Source of the DNA: JACDBE01 sp051002015
GTDB taxonomy: Bacteria; Actinomycetota; Acidimicrobiia; Spongiisociales; UBA5794
DNA: 33,602 nucleotides
Direction: 5' to 3'
Assembly: GCA_051002015.1 (NCBI GenBank)
Contig: JBPCMS010000057.1
Span: forward strand, 1 to 33,602
Shown here: piece after piece, positions 1 to 9,205 of the stretch
How positions within the stretch are numbered: position 1 is the stretch's first letter
Layout of the letters: every line of letters begins with the position of its first letter
Position numbers and translations under genes: made by a program
Notes under the pieces: generated by a model
Told to the model about the DNA's origin: nothing
The model's database searches: none
The model's input: the letters and a program-made list of their open reading frames with translations, nothing else

Positions 1-166
1 CGCTGAGATGGCTGCGGAAGGCGTCGGCCGTGGTGGCGAAGCCCCCGGGGACGGTGATCCCTGCCGAGGTCAGGCCGTTGATCATCTCGCCCAAGGAGGC
101 GTTCTTGCCCCCGACCTGGGGGAGGTCGGCCATGCTGATCTCGTCGAACCAGCGGATCTGAGCCAT
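1..166 (-). CDS. ppsA: Phosphoenolpyruvate synthase, N-terminal fragment (runs off window)
   Basis: Only the first 55 codons are inside the window; the gene continues beyond base 1. The translation begins MAQIRWFDEISMADLPQVGG and continues with KNASLGEM and GFATTADAF, which line up closely with the N terminus of E. coli PpsA (VGGKNASLGEM, FATTADAF). The enzyme makes PEP from pyruvate and ATP, for gluconeogenesis from three-carbon compounds. This part belongs to the ATP-grasp nucleotide-binding domain. The ATG at 164-166 is preceded on the minus strand by a purine-rich Shine-Dalgarno sequence (GAGGTGAGG, complement of about 168-178), which supports the start. It is transcribed divergently from the DUF385 gene. 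Pyruvate phosphate dikinase is the main alternative, but the N-terminal match is better to PpsA. Confidence 0.9.
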   Translation of the reverse strand, partial: MAQIRWFDEISMADLPQVGGKNASLGEMINGLTSAGITVPGGFATTADAFRSHLS

Positions 167-261
167 GCGGACCTCACCTCGCCATCGGTTGCCTGCCACC
201 GCGCCGGAGGGTACTCGGCGGGCGGCGCGCGCCGGGTGGCCGACGTGGCATCATCTTGGGC

Positions 262-693
262 ATGGTCAACATCGCATCCATTCCCGGTCGTCTGTTCCGC
301 AAGCTCACTGGGAGATCGCAAGGGTCAAGGGCGGGATCGATTCGGCTCGATGTGGCGGGAGCCAAAGCAGGCACCGAACCGATCCCGATCATCCCCGTCG
401 AGCTCGAGGGCGAGCGCTATGTAGTGGCGAACAGCGGCGAAGCGCCGTGGGTGATCATCCTGCGTGCCTCGGGCAAGGCATCGCTGCTCAACAAGGACCG
501 CCGGCTGCCGATGACCGCGGTCGAGATCCCCGTTGGGGAGCGGGCGCCGGTGATCGCCGCCTACCGGGCGAAGGCGGGCAAGGCTGTGGAGGAGCACTGG
601 GCCCAGTATCCCGATCCCGATGACCACCCCGTCTTCCGCCTCAGCCCCGACAGGGGAGTCAAGGGAGAAGGCGGAGGCGGTTCAGCCTGGTGA
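262..693 (+). CDS. DUF385 / F420-dependent nitroreductase-family protein
   Basis: 143 residues, the usual size of the deazaflavin (F420)-dependent nitroreductase / DUF385 family (Ddn-like split beta-barrel). The family pattern is visible: a short basic N-terminal helix (residues 1-20), a strand pair ending in PIPIIPVELEGERYVVANSG (about 38-57), then APWVIILRASGKASL where members usually have W-Y-x-N-L-x-A. The usual T-x-G-R-K-S-G cofactor loop is changed to VAGAKAGTE, so F420 use is not certain. I start at the ATG at 262; a TTG two codons earlier (256) is in frame but less likely. It ends 230 bp before the convergent DMT permease gene, in a gap filled by a repeat element. Confidence 0.75.
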   Translation: MVNIASIPGRLFRKLTGRSQGSRAGSIRLDVAGAKAGTEPIPIIPVELEGERYVVANSGEAPWVIILRASGKASLLNKDRRLPMTAVEIPVGERAPVIAAYRAKAGKAVEEHWAQYPDPDDHPVFRLSPDRGVKGEGGGGSAW

Positions 694-718
694 CCGCCGA
701 CTAGCTTCCGCCTCCCAT

Positions 719-895
719 CCTTTCCCCTCCGATTGGGAGGGGTGCCCAGCGAAGCCGAGCGGGGTGGGAGACCGAGGCCCGGGGCGCGGTCGATAGCCTG
801 CCGTTATCCGGCTGCCTTGCCCCGCCCCGGCTGCCTTGTCCGCCTGCGGCGATTGGTCACAGCCACCCCCGCAGGGGGAGGGGAAACAGACCGGC
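719..895 (-). repeat. Compound GC-rich repeat, inverted copy (A at 719-772, B at about 821-895)
   Basis: This convergent gap carries, read on the minus strand, a B segment (about 895-821, beginning GTCTGTTTCCCCTCCC) followed by an A segment (about 772-719, containing CCCACCCCGC, GGGCACCCCTCCCAAT and GGAGGGGAAAGGA). Both match by eye the B and A segments at 3159-3472 in the opposite orientation. Read in the direction of the flanking permease gene, the order is stop codon, B, A, the same as after the anti-sigma-like gene at 3142. No gene is seen here. It may act at transcript ends, but it has no U-tract. Confidence 0.75.
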
Positions 896-922
896 CTTCG
901 GCGCGACCGGACCCGGAGGCGT

Positions 923-1897
923 TCACCGGGTCGGGTCGAGAACACCCGGCGTCGGGGCATCGACTCCAGCCGCCTTGGCGCCACCCGATCGCACAGTGGC
1001 GCTCATCACGATGAGCACCGCGGACAGCCCGATCACCCCGACCCATTGGGTGGCGGTCAGGGTGGTCCCGAAGGCGATGTAGTTGATCGTCACCGCCGAC
1101 AGCGGGAAGGCGAGCTCGGCCAGCGTCGCCAGGGATGCCGGGGTGCTGCGCAGCCCCCGGTAGTAGATGGTCAGGGCCAGCAGCCCGGGCACCAGGGCGA
1201 GCAGCAACAGCGTCGGGAAGTCGCCGGCGGCGATACCCAGACTCGACACCCCCTGGTCGAGGATGGCGAGGACCGCCGCCGCGGGGAGCCCGATGCCGAA
1301 CCTCAGGGCGGTCAGCTCGTTGGTGGGGAGCCGAGCGGTGAGATGGCGTCCGAGCACCGTCCCCATCCCCCACAGGGCGGCGGCGCCTGCGGCGAGCAGC
1401 CCGGCGGTGACCCGGTTCGCCGATACGTCGGTCGGGTCGGCGAAGGTGATCAGCCAGGCGCTGCCCAACGACGCCGCCAGGAAGAAGCCGAACCTGGGGC
1501 GGAGGCGCTCCCCGAGCAGCAACCAGGCGGCGATGATCGCCAGCACCGGCTGGAGCTTTTGCAGAAGCAGCGGGGTGGTGGGGTCGCCGTAACGGAAGGC
1601 GGCGGTGAACAGGGCGGTGGCGGTGGCCGAGGCCCCGGCACCGATCAACACCATCGCCCCCCATTCCTTGGCGTTGAGACGCCGTCGCGCCAGCTCCCAG
1701 CCCCGGCGCAGCGCCGGGAAGGTGATCGCCACCAGGATCAGGTGCTCCCAGAACACGATCGTGGCCGGAGGGAGCTCGAGGGCGAGCCCCCGCCGGAACA
1801 GCCCGTCCATTCCCCACAGGGCGGCGGCGAGGGCGACCAACGCGACGCCCCATCCCAGTGTGGAGTTTCGGGCGGTTCTGGTCGGTGGGTTCGTCAC
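923..1897 (-). CDS. EamA/DMT-superfamily permease
   Basis: 324 residues and about ten hydrophobic segments, in the two-times-five helix arrangement of drug/metabolite transporter (EamA) proteins. Typical features are WGVALVALAAALWGMDGLFR at the first helix, LLQKLQPVLAIIAAWLLLGE at the end of the first repeat, then AAGAAALWGMGTVLGR and AELAFPLSAVTINYIAFG in the second. The substrate cannot be told from sequence. The reading frame is open upstream to 2062, but the hydrophobic core starts close to the GTG at 1895-1897. The longer N terminus would be arginine-rich and overlap the divergent sigma gene, so I use the GTG. That start has no strong Shine-Dalgarno sequence, so it is less certain than the rest. 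The 3' end faces the DUF385 gene across the repeat at 719-895. Confidence 0.85.
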   Translation of the reverse strand: MTNPPTRTARNSTLGWGVALVALAAALWGMDGLFRRGLALELPPATIVFWEHLILVAITFPALRRGWELARRRLNAKEWGAMVLIGAGASATATALFTAAFRYGDPTTPLLLQKLQPVLAIIAAWLLLGERLRPRFGFFLAASLGSAWLITFADPTDVSANRVTAGLLAAGAAALWGMGTVLGRHLTARLPTNELTALRFGIGLPAAAVLAILDQGVSSLGIAAGDFPTLLLLALVPGLLALTIYYRGLRSTPASLATLAELAFPLSAVTINYIAFGTTLTATQWVGVIGLSAVLIVMSATVRSGGAKAAGVDAPTPGVLDPTR

Positions 1898-2033
1898 GGC
1901 GGGGTGAACATTAGAACGGCGACACCCGGTCCGATGTGGTCCGGTCGTCAAACTGCGGGATGATGTACACCCCGCGGGCGTCTGCTGCGTGTCATGTCCG
2001 TGGGCGACGACCGAGTACCGAGCCAGGAGCACC

Positions 2034-2552
2034 GTGAGTACTCCCCGGGACCTGCCGCGCATCGAGCGGTTCGATGCGTTCTATCGCGACGAGTTCCCTC
2101 GTGCGGTGGCCCTCGCCTATGCCCTCACCGGCAACGGCGCCGTCGCCGAGGACATGGCCCAGGAGACGCTGCTCGCCGCCCACCGGCATTGGGACAGGAT
2201 CGGCACCTATGACAAACCCACGGCCTGGGTTCGTCGGGTGCTGATCAATCGGGCGACCTCCTTCCACCGCAGACGCACGGTCGAATGGCGGGCGGTGCTG
2301 CGTTTGGCCTCAGGGGAGGCCAACACCACCGTCCCCGACCTCGAGCCGGAGGATGCCGAGGTGTGGGCGGCGGTGCGGGAGCTCCCCAGGCGCCAGGCCC
2401 AGGCGATAGCCCTCCACTACGTGGAGGAGCTTTCGTTGGAGGAGATCGGCGAGGTACTCGGGTGCAGCCCCGGCACGATCAAGACCCATCTGCACCGGGC
2501 CCGCACCCGACTGAGCGGGCGGCTCGGCGTCAGGTACGAGGAGATGACATGA
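2034..2552 (+). CDS. ECF RNA polymerase sigma factor (group similar to SigE/SigM)
   Basis: 172 residues with the two-domain layout of ECF sigma-70 factors. Region 2 is at about residues 15-85, with AEDMAQETLLAAHRHW (the -10 recognition area) and TAWVRRVLINRATSFHRRR. Region 4 is at about 115-165, with LPRRQAQAIALHYVEELSLE and the helix-turn-helix LGCSPGTIKTHLHRARTRL. It directs RNA polymerase to a stress or envelope regulon that is not defined here. The GTG at 2034 follows AGGAG at 2025-2029; an upstream in-frame GTG at 1989 would add 15 unconserved residues. The stop overlaps the next start in an ATGA, so it is translationally coupled to the membrane protein that follows, the usual sigma/anti-sigma arrangement. 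Confidence 0.92.
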   Translation: MSTPRDLPRIERFDAFYRDEFPRAVALAYALTGNGAVAEDMAQETLLAAHRHWDRIGTYDKPTAWVRRVLINRATSFHRRRTVEWRAVLRLASGEANTTVPDLEPEDAEVWAAVRELPRRQAQAIALHYVEELSLEEIGEVLGCSPGTIKTHLHRARTRLSGRLGVRYEEMT

Positions 2553-3142
2553 ACCAGCTCGACGATCGTCTGCGGAACGCCTCGGCCGCGATCCGCGCCG
2601 CCGCCGGTCAGGCCGCGCCCCGGTCGATCACCAAGGAGGCAACGGCGATGTGGAAGAAGCCAGCGATGGCATTTGGCGGCGCATTGATCGGTGTGGCCCT
2701 CGTCGTGGGAGGGGCCGCTCTGCTGCGCTCGGCGCCGTCGGAGCCCCCGGCCGCCGCGACCACCACCACCCGGACGGACTCGTTCGGGCCGCTCGCCGTC
2801 CGTGCCCCGGCTCCGGGTGGCGATAGGGCGATGTGGGGACCGGGCCGGGTGGTGATCGCAGCCAGGTGCGTCAGCCTCGTCAACGAGAACGGGTCGGAGG
2901 CGGTACCGGCGTGGAAGGCCGACGAGGTCACCTGGGATGCGGAGACCGAGACGATCACATACGCCCACCCGGACTCGGACCCCATCGTCATCCGAGCGGG
3001 AGATATGATCATCCTGGGCGGCAGTTCCCTCGAGGACGACGAGGACACCGTCCCGATTGACCGAGATATCGAATGGGTGGCCGAGCCCGACCCGTCGTGC
3101 CTGGGTGAGTTGTTCGCCACCGACTCCGTCAGGCTCCCGTAG
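2549..3142 (+). CDS. Single-pass membrane protein, probable anti-sigma partner
   Basis: 197 residues. A charged cytoplasmic segment (about 1-38) is followed by one membrane helix (AFGGALIGVALVVGGAALL, about 41-60), a Thr/Pro/Ala-rich linker with TTTTRT, and an extracytoplasmic domain of about 120 residues. Two cysteines, in AARCVSL and DPSCLGE, could form a disulfide. There is no obvious zinc HxxxCxxC anti-sigma motif, so the role rests mainly on position. Its ATG overlaps the sigma stop by an ATGA, and cytoplasmic head, membrane helix and outer sensor is the common layout of ECF partners. The outer domain is acidic (LEDDEDTVPIDRDIEWV) and I do not recognise it. It ends 16 bp before the B repeat. 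Confidence 0.7.
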   Translation: MNQLDDRLRNASAAIRAAAGQAAPRSITKEATAMWKKPAMAFGGALIGVALVVGGAALLRSAPSEPPAAATTTTRTDSFGPLAVRAPAPGGDRAMWGPGRVVIAARCVSLVNENGSEAVPAWKADEVTWDAETETITYAHPDSDPIVIRAGDMIILGGSSLEDDEDTVPIDRDIEWVAEPDPSCLGELFATDSVRLP

Positions 3143-3158
3143 CCCACTGGCTAGGCGA

Positions 3159-3234
3159 GTCTGTTTCCCCTCCCTGCGCGGGGGAGGGTGGCCGACCGAG
3201 ACGCCGAAGGCGAGCAAGGCAACCGGCGCGGGGG
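3159..3234 (+). repeat. GC-rich repeat, B segment
   Basis: The segment runs from GTCTGTTTCCCCTCCCTGCG through GGTGGCCGACC and CGCCGAAGGCGAGCAAGGCA to GGCGCGGGG. It aligns, with small indels, to the reverse complement of about 821-895. It starts 16 bp after the stop of the anti-sigma-like gene. It contains short self-complementary pieces (CGCCGAAGGCG, and CTCCCTGCGCGGGGGAG) that could fold as hairpins. Confidence 0.75.
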
Positions 3235-3268
3235 AAGGCAGGCAGCCAGACCGGGCCGCGGGCCTTCG

Positions 3269-3472
3269 TATCCCACCCCGCCCGGCTTCTCCGGGCACCC
3301 CTTCCAATGGGAGGGGAAAGGAACTGCGCGGGTCTGGGTATCCCACCCCGCCCGGCTTCTCCGGGCACCCCTCCCAATGGGAGGGGAAAGGAACTCCGCG
3401 GGTCTCGGTATCCCACCCCGCCTCGCCGAGCCTCGGCACCCTCCCGATGGGAGGGGAAAGGAGTGGGAAGGG
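3269..3472 (+). repeat. Three tandem ~70-bp units of the A repeat
   Basis: Units begin at 3269, 3339 and 3409, each with TATCCCACCCCGCC, spaced exactly 70 bp apart. The first two are nearly identical; the third diverges in its middle (CTCGCCGAGCCTCGGCACCC). Each unit contains GGGCACCCCTYCCAATGGGA followed by GGGGAAAGGA. A single related copy lies inverted at 719-772. The end of the third unit abuts or slightly overlaps the stop codon of aceE (3473-3475). No protein is supported here; the open frames that cross it are repeat-derived. Confidence 0.85.
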
Positions 3473-6178
<2,706 letters not shown>

Positions 6179-6269
6179 CGCTCGGCGTCTCCTCGACCGC
6201 CACCACCGAGCCTACAAGGTGTGCAGGTGACGCTCTCCAGACGGATCCGCCCCCTGGCGATGCGATGAG

Positions 6270-6345
6270 TGGTAGCCCCGACGGGATTCGAACCCGCGTT
6301 ACCGGCTTGAAAGGCCGGCGTCCTGGGCCGCTGGACGACGGGGCC
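6270..6345 (-). tRNA. tRNA-Glu (UUC), CCA encoded
   Basis: The reverse complement folds as a standard cloverleaf. The acceptor stem GGCCCCG pairs with CGGGGCT (one G-U at the first pair). The anticodon arm CCGGC-CTTTCAA-GGCCGG carries TTC (complement of 6309-6311), and the T-arm is GCGGG-TTCGAAT-CCCGT. The discriminator base is A and the 3' CCA is genomically encoded (6270-6272). The sequence is close to typical actinobacterial glutamate tRNA. It lies between the IspD-like gene and aceE, all on the minus strand. Confidence 0.96.
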
Positions 6346-6383
6346 ACGCCCTGCCCGCTCGTGTGGGCCGTGGCGCCGTCAGG

Positions 6384-6833
6384 CTAGACGGCGGCGGCCT
6401 CGGTTCCTTCGGTCCGGACGAAGGCGTTCACCGGTCCGATGGCGGCGAGAGCGGCCACGAGGTCGATCCGGGACCCGCCCGCCGTCTCGGCGATATCGAG
6501 CACGGAGGCGGTGGCGGCCAGCACCGGTAGCCGGAGCGCCACCACGCTGCTGCGGTCGACGGTCCCGGTGATCCTGTCGTCCTCGACCGTCTTGAGGGCG
6601 TCGGTGACGGGTAGGGCGAGGGCGACCGTCCCCCCCGGTTGGAACAGCCCGAACATGGCCACCACCTCGTCCTCGCCCGGGGGCGTGACCCCGGTGAGCA
6701 GCACGAGCGGGGTGCGCACCGACGCCAGCCGATCGGCCAGGTACGAACCGGTCGGCAGGACAGGCTGCGCCTCGTCACCGATGGCGACCACGGTGAGCGC
6801 CAAGTCGTCCCCCGGCTCCGATTCGGGTCTCAT
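6384..6833 (-). CDS. Truncated IspD-like protein, probable non-catalytic paralogue
   Basis: 149 residues that I read as a shortened relative of IspD (MEP cytidylyltransferase), matching E. coli IspD from about residue 70 onwards. LTVVAIGDE aligns with ITVVDGGDE; GGTVALALPVTDALK (67-81) aligns with GGILAAPVRDTMK; TVDRSSVVALRLPVL (91-105) aligns with TVDRNGLWHALTPQF without gaps. Missing are the whole N-terminal CTP-binding part (AAG-x-G-x-R), the HDAARP motif (here LTGVTPPGE) and the TPQ motif (here LPV). It should therefore not bind CTP alone. The TVDR loop, which carries Arg157 in E. coli, is intact. The ATG at 6831-6833 follows AGGGA closely. It is divergent from the full-length ispD with only 30 bp between start codons. 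The frame is intact with normal codon use, so it looks maintained. The assignment is from motif alignment by eye. Confidence 0.6.
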   Translation of the reverse strand: MRPESEPGDDLALTVVAIGDEAQPVLPTGSYLADRLASVRTPLVLLTGVTPPGEDEVVAMFGLFQPGGTVALALPVTDALKTVEDDRITGTVDRSSVVALRLPVLAATASVLDIAETAGGSRIDLVAALAAIGPVNAFVRTEGTEAAAV

Positions 6834-6863
6834 GGTCCCTGGAATCTATCCTCGCAGCTCATC

Positions 6864-7547
6864 GTGAGCGAAGAGACGACGGCGCCCGTGTCTGTGGTCG
6901 TGCTCGCCGCCGGCAGGAGTGCCCGGTTCGGGGGCGACAAGCTGGTGGTCGAGGCGGCTGGCCGGCCGGTCATCGAGATCTCCCTCGACACCTTCGAGCG
7001 CTCCCCGCTGGTCGAACGGATCGTGGTGGTCGCCCCCGTCCCGTCCCCGGTCGCCGCCATCGTGGCCCGCCGTCCGGCAGCCAAACCGGTCACCTTGGTT
7101 CCCGGCGGCCCCACCAGACACCTGAGCGAACGGGCAGGGCTCGAGGCGGTGCTCGCCGCCGGTGCCACAGAGTTGATCGCCTTCCACGACGCCGCCCGTC
7201 CCTTTGTCACCCTGGACCTCATCGCCGCCTTGGTAGCCGCCGCCGGCGCCGGCGGGGCGGTGCCGGTACTCCCCGCCACCGAGACCCTCTACCGCATGGA
7301 AGGGGACCGCGCCCGTCCCATGGCGACGGTACCGGTGCAGGTGCAGACCCCGCAGGTGTTCAGGACCGCAGTCGTGATCGAGGCATTTGGCCATCGCACC
7401 GCCGCCGACGATGTCGACACCGCACAGACCGTGGCGCGGACCGGGGCCGTAGTTGCTGTGGTGCCCGGCGACGAGCGCAACCTCAAGCTCACCCATCCGT
7501 TCGATCTCGCCCGCATCGCCGCCATCGCCAGGGATCTGGCGTCGTGA
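6864..7547 (+). CDS. ispD: 2-C-methyl-D-erythritol 4-phosphate cytidylyltransferase
   Basis: 227 residues, typical for IspD, third step of the MEP isoprenoid pathway (MEP + CTP to CDP-ME). Motifs: the CTP-binding loop VVVLAAGRSARFGGDKL (11-27), FHDAARPFV (107-115), GAVPVLPATETL (131-142), QTPQVF (161-166), DDVDTAQ (182-188) and GDERNLKLTHPFDL (202-215). Oddly, the stretch between TV and TPQ is five residues (PVQVQ) instead of the usual nine (DRxxLWxxQ type). The conserved Arg of the TVDR loop, which reaches the substrate site at the dimer interface in E. coli, is therefore absent. The GTG at 6864 is the first sensible start; the open frame continues upstream only as antisense of the neighbouring gene. 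The start region lacks a strong ribosome-binding site. No ispF follows. Confidence 0.88.
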   Translation: MSEETTAPVSVVVLAAGRSARFGGDKLVVEAAGRPVIEISLDTFERSPLVERIVVVAPVPSPVAAIVARRPAAKPVTLVPGGPTRHLSERAGLEAVLAAGATELIAFHDAARPFVTLDLIAALVAAAGAGGAVPVLPATETLYRMEGDRARPMATVPVQVQTPQVFRTAVVIEAFGHRTAADDVDTAQTVARTGAVVAVVPGDERNLKLTHPFDLARIAAIARDLAS

Positions 7548-7571
7548 TCCCCAGGGCGGCACCCACCACGT

Positions 7572-7604
7572 GTCTGTGCCCCCCATGGGCTGGGGGGCAC
7601 AGAC
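7572..7604 (+). terminator. Perfect 13-bp hairpin downstream of ispD
   Basis: GTCTGTGCCCCCC (7572-7584) and GGGGGGCACAGAC (7592-7604) are perfectly complementary around a seven-base loop. The hairpin starts 24 bp after the ispD stop. There is no T-run after it, so it is not a textbook intrinsic terminator, but such U-poor hairpins are common at gene ends in GC-rich actinobacteria. Confidence 0.6.
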
Positions 7605-7832
7605 CGGTGAGCGAGGGCGGCCAGGGATCCTATCAGGGCCGTTGGAGTGCCCCGGCCCACCCCCGCTCTGCGCCGGGGCAAGGGGGAAAGGGGTGCCCAC
7701 GGCGTTTCACCCTGTTGTTTGCCGATCACCCCGGGTGAGTTCGCGGATTCCTCGGGAAACCTCCCGGGGACCGCTCGGCGAGAAGGGAACGAGGCGGGGG
7801 GCAAACCGCCACCGAGACAAATGGGAGACGTG
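7605..7832 (+). other. Non-coding leader region of the secreted-protein gene
   Basis: About 230 bases without a convincing gene. The first part (7640-7710) is very GC-rich and resembles in composition the A/B repeats (CCGGGGCAAGGGGGAAAGGG), but is too diverged to call a copy. The second part, up to the start codon, has GGGTGAGTTCGCGGATTCC and several G/C blocks that could pair (CCCGGGG, GGCGGGGGGC, CCGCC). A structured 5' leader is possible. I compared it by memory with c-di-AMP, c-di-GMP and cobalamin riboswitch cores and saw no match good enough to call. Confidence 0.35.
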
Positions 7833-8414
7833 ATGCAAACCCAACAAGAACCGGTCGGACACCGAAGGGTCCTGATGGCGGTCCTGGCCGTGTTGGCCGC
7901 CCTGGTGGTGACCGTCCCCGCTTCTGCCCAGCAGGCGGAGCGGGAGGCCGAAGTCCATTGCGTGGCGGTGGCAACAGGCGAGACGGCAGACGGCCAGCTC
8001 GTCGTCACCGAGCCGGAATGCTTCGCCTCGCCGGCAGATGCGGCGGCGGCCACCGAAGAGGCCATCGCCGACCTGGCCGCCTCGACGACTCCCGGGATCG
8101 GTGTCAACACCGCATTACCCGGCGCCATCGTGCCCCTGGCGGCGAGCTTGACACTGGGGATCCACTACGACGGATCGTCCGGGACGGGGAGCTCGATCGC
8201 CATCGTCGGCAGCGGCTGCACCGGCGGGTACTGGAACGCCTCCGCCACCTGGAAGAACCGTATCTCGTCGACGTACAACGGGTGCGGCCGGCTGAAGCAC
8301 TACGACTACCAGAACCGGCTTGGCATGACATACACCACCTACGGCGTCGGCGACCTCGACAGCCTGAGCTGGTTCTCGGACATGACCGAGTCGGTGTCGT
8401 ACCACGCCTCGTGA
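7833..8414 (+). CDS. Small secreted protein, peptidase-inhibitor-I36 / crystallin-like C-terminal domain
   Basis: 193 residues. It has a clear Sec signal peptide: basic start (GHRRV), hydrophobic core LMAVLAVLAALVVTVPASA and likely cleavage after ASA near residue 36. The rest is acidic and Ala-rich, then a C-terminal domain (about 108-193) with LGIHYDGSSGTGSSIAIVGS, CTGGYWNASATWKNRISSTY, NGCGRLKHYDY and MTESVSYH. Repeated Tyr/Gly/Ser beta-strands, two Cys (CTGG, NGCGRL) and a final S-V-x-Y-H resemble beta/gamma-crystallin-fold secreted proteins such as family I36 inhibitors; this is a fold-level guess. The ATG at 7833 has GGGAG at 7823-7827; an in-frame ATG at 7821 is less likely. The next gene is an ECF sigma factor 38 bp downstream. 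Confidence 0.65.
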   Translation: MQTQQEPVGHRRVLMAVLAVLAALVVTVPASAQQAEREAEVHCVAVATGETADGQLVVTEPECFASPADAAAATEEAIADLAASTTPGIGVNTALPGAIVPLAASLTLGIHYDGSSGTGSSIAIVGSGCTGGYWNASATWKNRISSTYNGCGRLKHYDYQNRLGMTYTTYGVGDLDSLSWFSDMTESVSYHAS

Positions 8415-8452
8415 TCCTGGCTCCGGGCTGGGCGCAGTAGCGTCGCTGGTCA

Positions 8453-9025
8453 GTGGATCGGCGCACCGACGGCGAGGTGATCGCGGCGTCGCTGTTGGAC
8501 GCACAGCAGTTCGGCGCGATCTACGAGCGGTACTTCGAACAGATCTACCGGTACGTGGCGAGACGAATCGGCGGAGAGGCCGCAGAGGACCTGGCTGCCG
8601 AGGTGTTCGTGCGCGCCTTCTTGCTACGGGGGCGCTTCGACCGCGCGGCCCCATCCGCTCGGCCATGGCTGTACGGTTTCGCCGCCAACATCGTGCGCGA
8701 CCACCTGCGGGGGCAGCGGCGCCGGGCTCGGGCTTACGTCCGTGCCTTCGAGCCACCGCCGGGCTCGGCCGACATCGCCGAGGCAGAGGAACGCTCCAAC
8801 GCCGCCATCCTGGTCCCCGAGCTCAATCGCGCCCTCGCCGCCCTGAGCGCCACCGATCGGGAGACGTTCCTCCTCATGGTCCTGGGAGAGCTGAGCTACG
8901 AGGAGATCGCCTCCGCCCTGGGGATCCCGATCGGGACGGTGCGGTCCCGCATCGCCAGGGCCCGCACGAGGATGCGCCGGCTCATGCCCGGCCACGGGCC
9001 GCCAGGCGATGGGGGGACTCCTTGA
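8453..9025 (+). CDS. ECF RNA polymerase sigma factor
   Basis: 190 residues. Region 2 (about 18-85) reads FGAIYERYFEQIYRYVARRI, EDLAAEVFVRAFLLRGRFD and ARPWLYGFAANIVRDHLRGQ. Region 4 (about 120-175) reads LNRALAALSATDRETFLLMV, LSYEEIASALGIPIGTVRSR and RARTRMRR. It is a different ECF subgroup from the sigma factor at 2034, closer to those paired with large membrane proteins in actinobacteria. The GTG at 8453 is the first start after the secreted-protein stop and keeps region 2 whole. Its last 92 bases are copied 167 bp downstream (see 9101-9192), just before the membrane partner gene. Confidence 0.92.
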   Translation: MDRRTDGEVIAASLLDAQQFGAIYERYFEQIYRYVARRIGGEAAEDLAAEVFVRAFLLRGRFDRAAPSARPWLYGFAANIVRDHLRGQRRRARAYVRAFEPPPGSADIAEAEERSNAAILVPELNRALAALSATDRETFLLMVLGELSYEEIASALGIPIGTVRSRIARARTRMRRLMPGHGPPGDGGTP

Positions 9026-9100
9026 TCGGCGCGGGCCACCTCGCCCCTGGTCCGTCTCACCGTGGCGACACGGTGATGGCGGCTCGCCCGCCAGGTTTGG

Positions 9101-9192
9101 GGACGGTGCGGTCCCGCATCGCCACGGCCGGCCCGAAAATGCGCGAACTCATGCCCGGCCATCGGCAAACGAGGGATGGGGGGACTCTTTGA
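9101..9192 (+). pseudogene. Duplicated 3'-end fragment of the ECF sigma gene
   Basis: Bases 9101-9192 repeat 8934-9025, the final 30 codons and stop of the sigma factor, at a constant offset of 167 bp with substitutions but no indels. The copy reads GTVRSRIATAGPKMRELMPG and then HRQTRDGGTL-stop, against GTVRSRIARARTRMRRLMPG and HGPPGDGGTP-stop in the original. The overlapping ATGGGGGGACTC is also duplicated (9009 and 9176). It has no start or upstream domain of its own and is best seen as a remnant of a tandem duplication that separated the sigma gene from its partner. Confidence 0.8.
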
Positions 9193-9205
9193 TCGGGGAG
9201 CGAAG

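Noticed and set aside
7711..7832. Known riboswitch (c-di-AMP, c-di-GMP or cobalamin) upstream of the secreted protein
   Set aside because: Short matches such as GGGTGA and GGCAAACC occur, but the required conserved cores are not in the right order.
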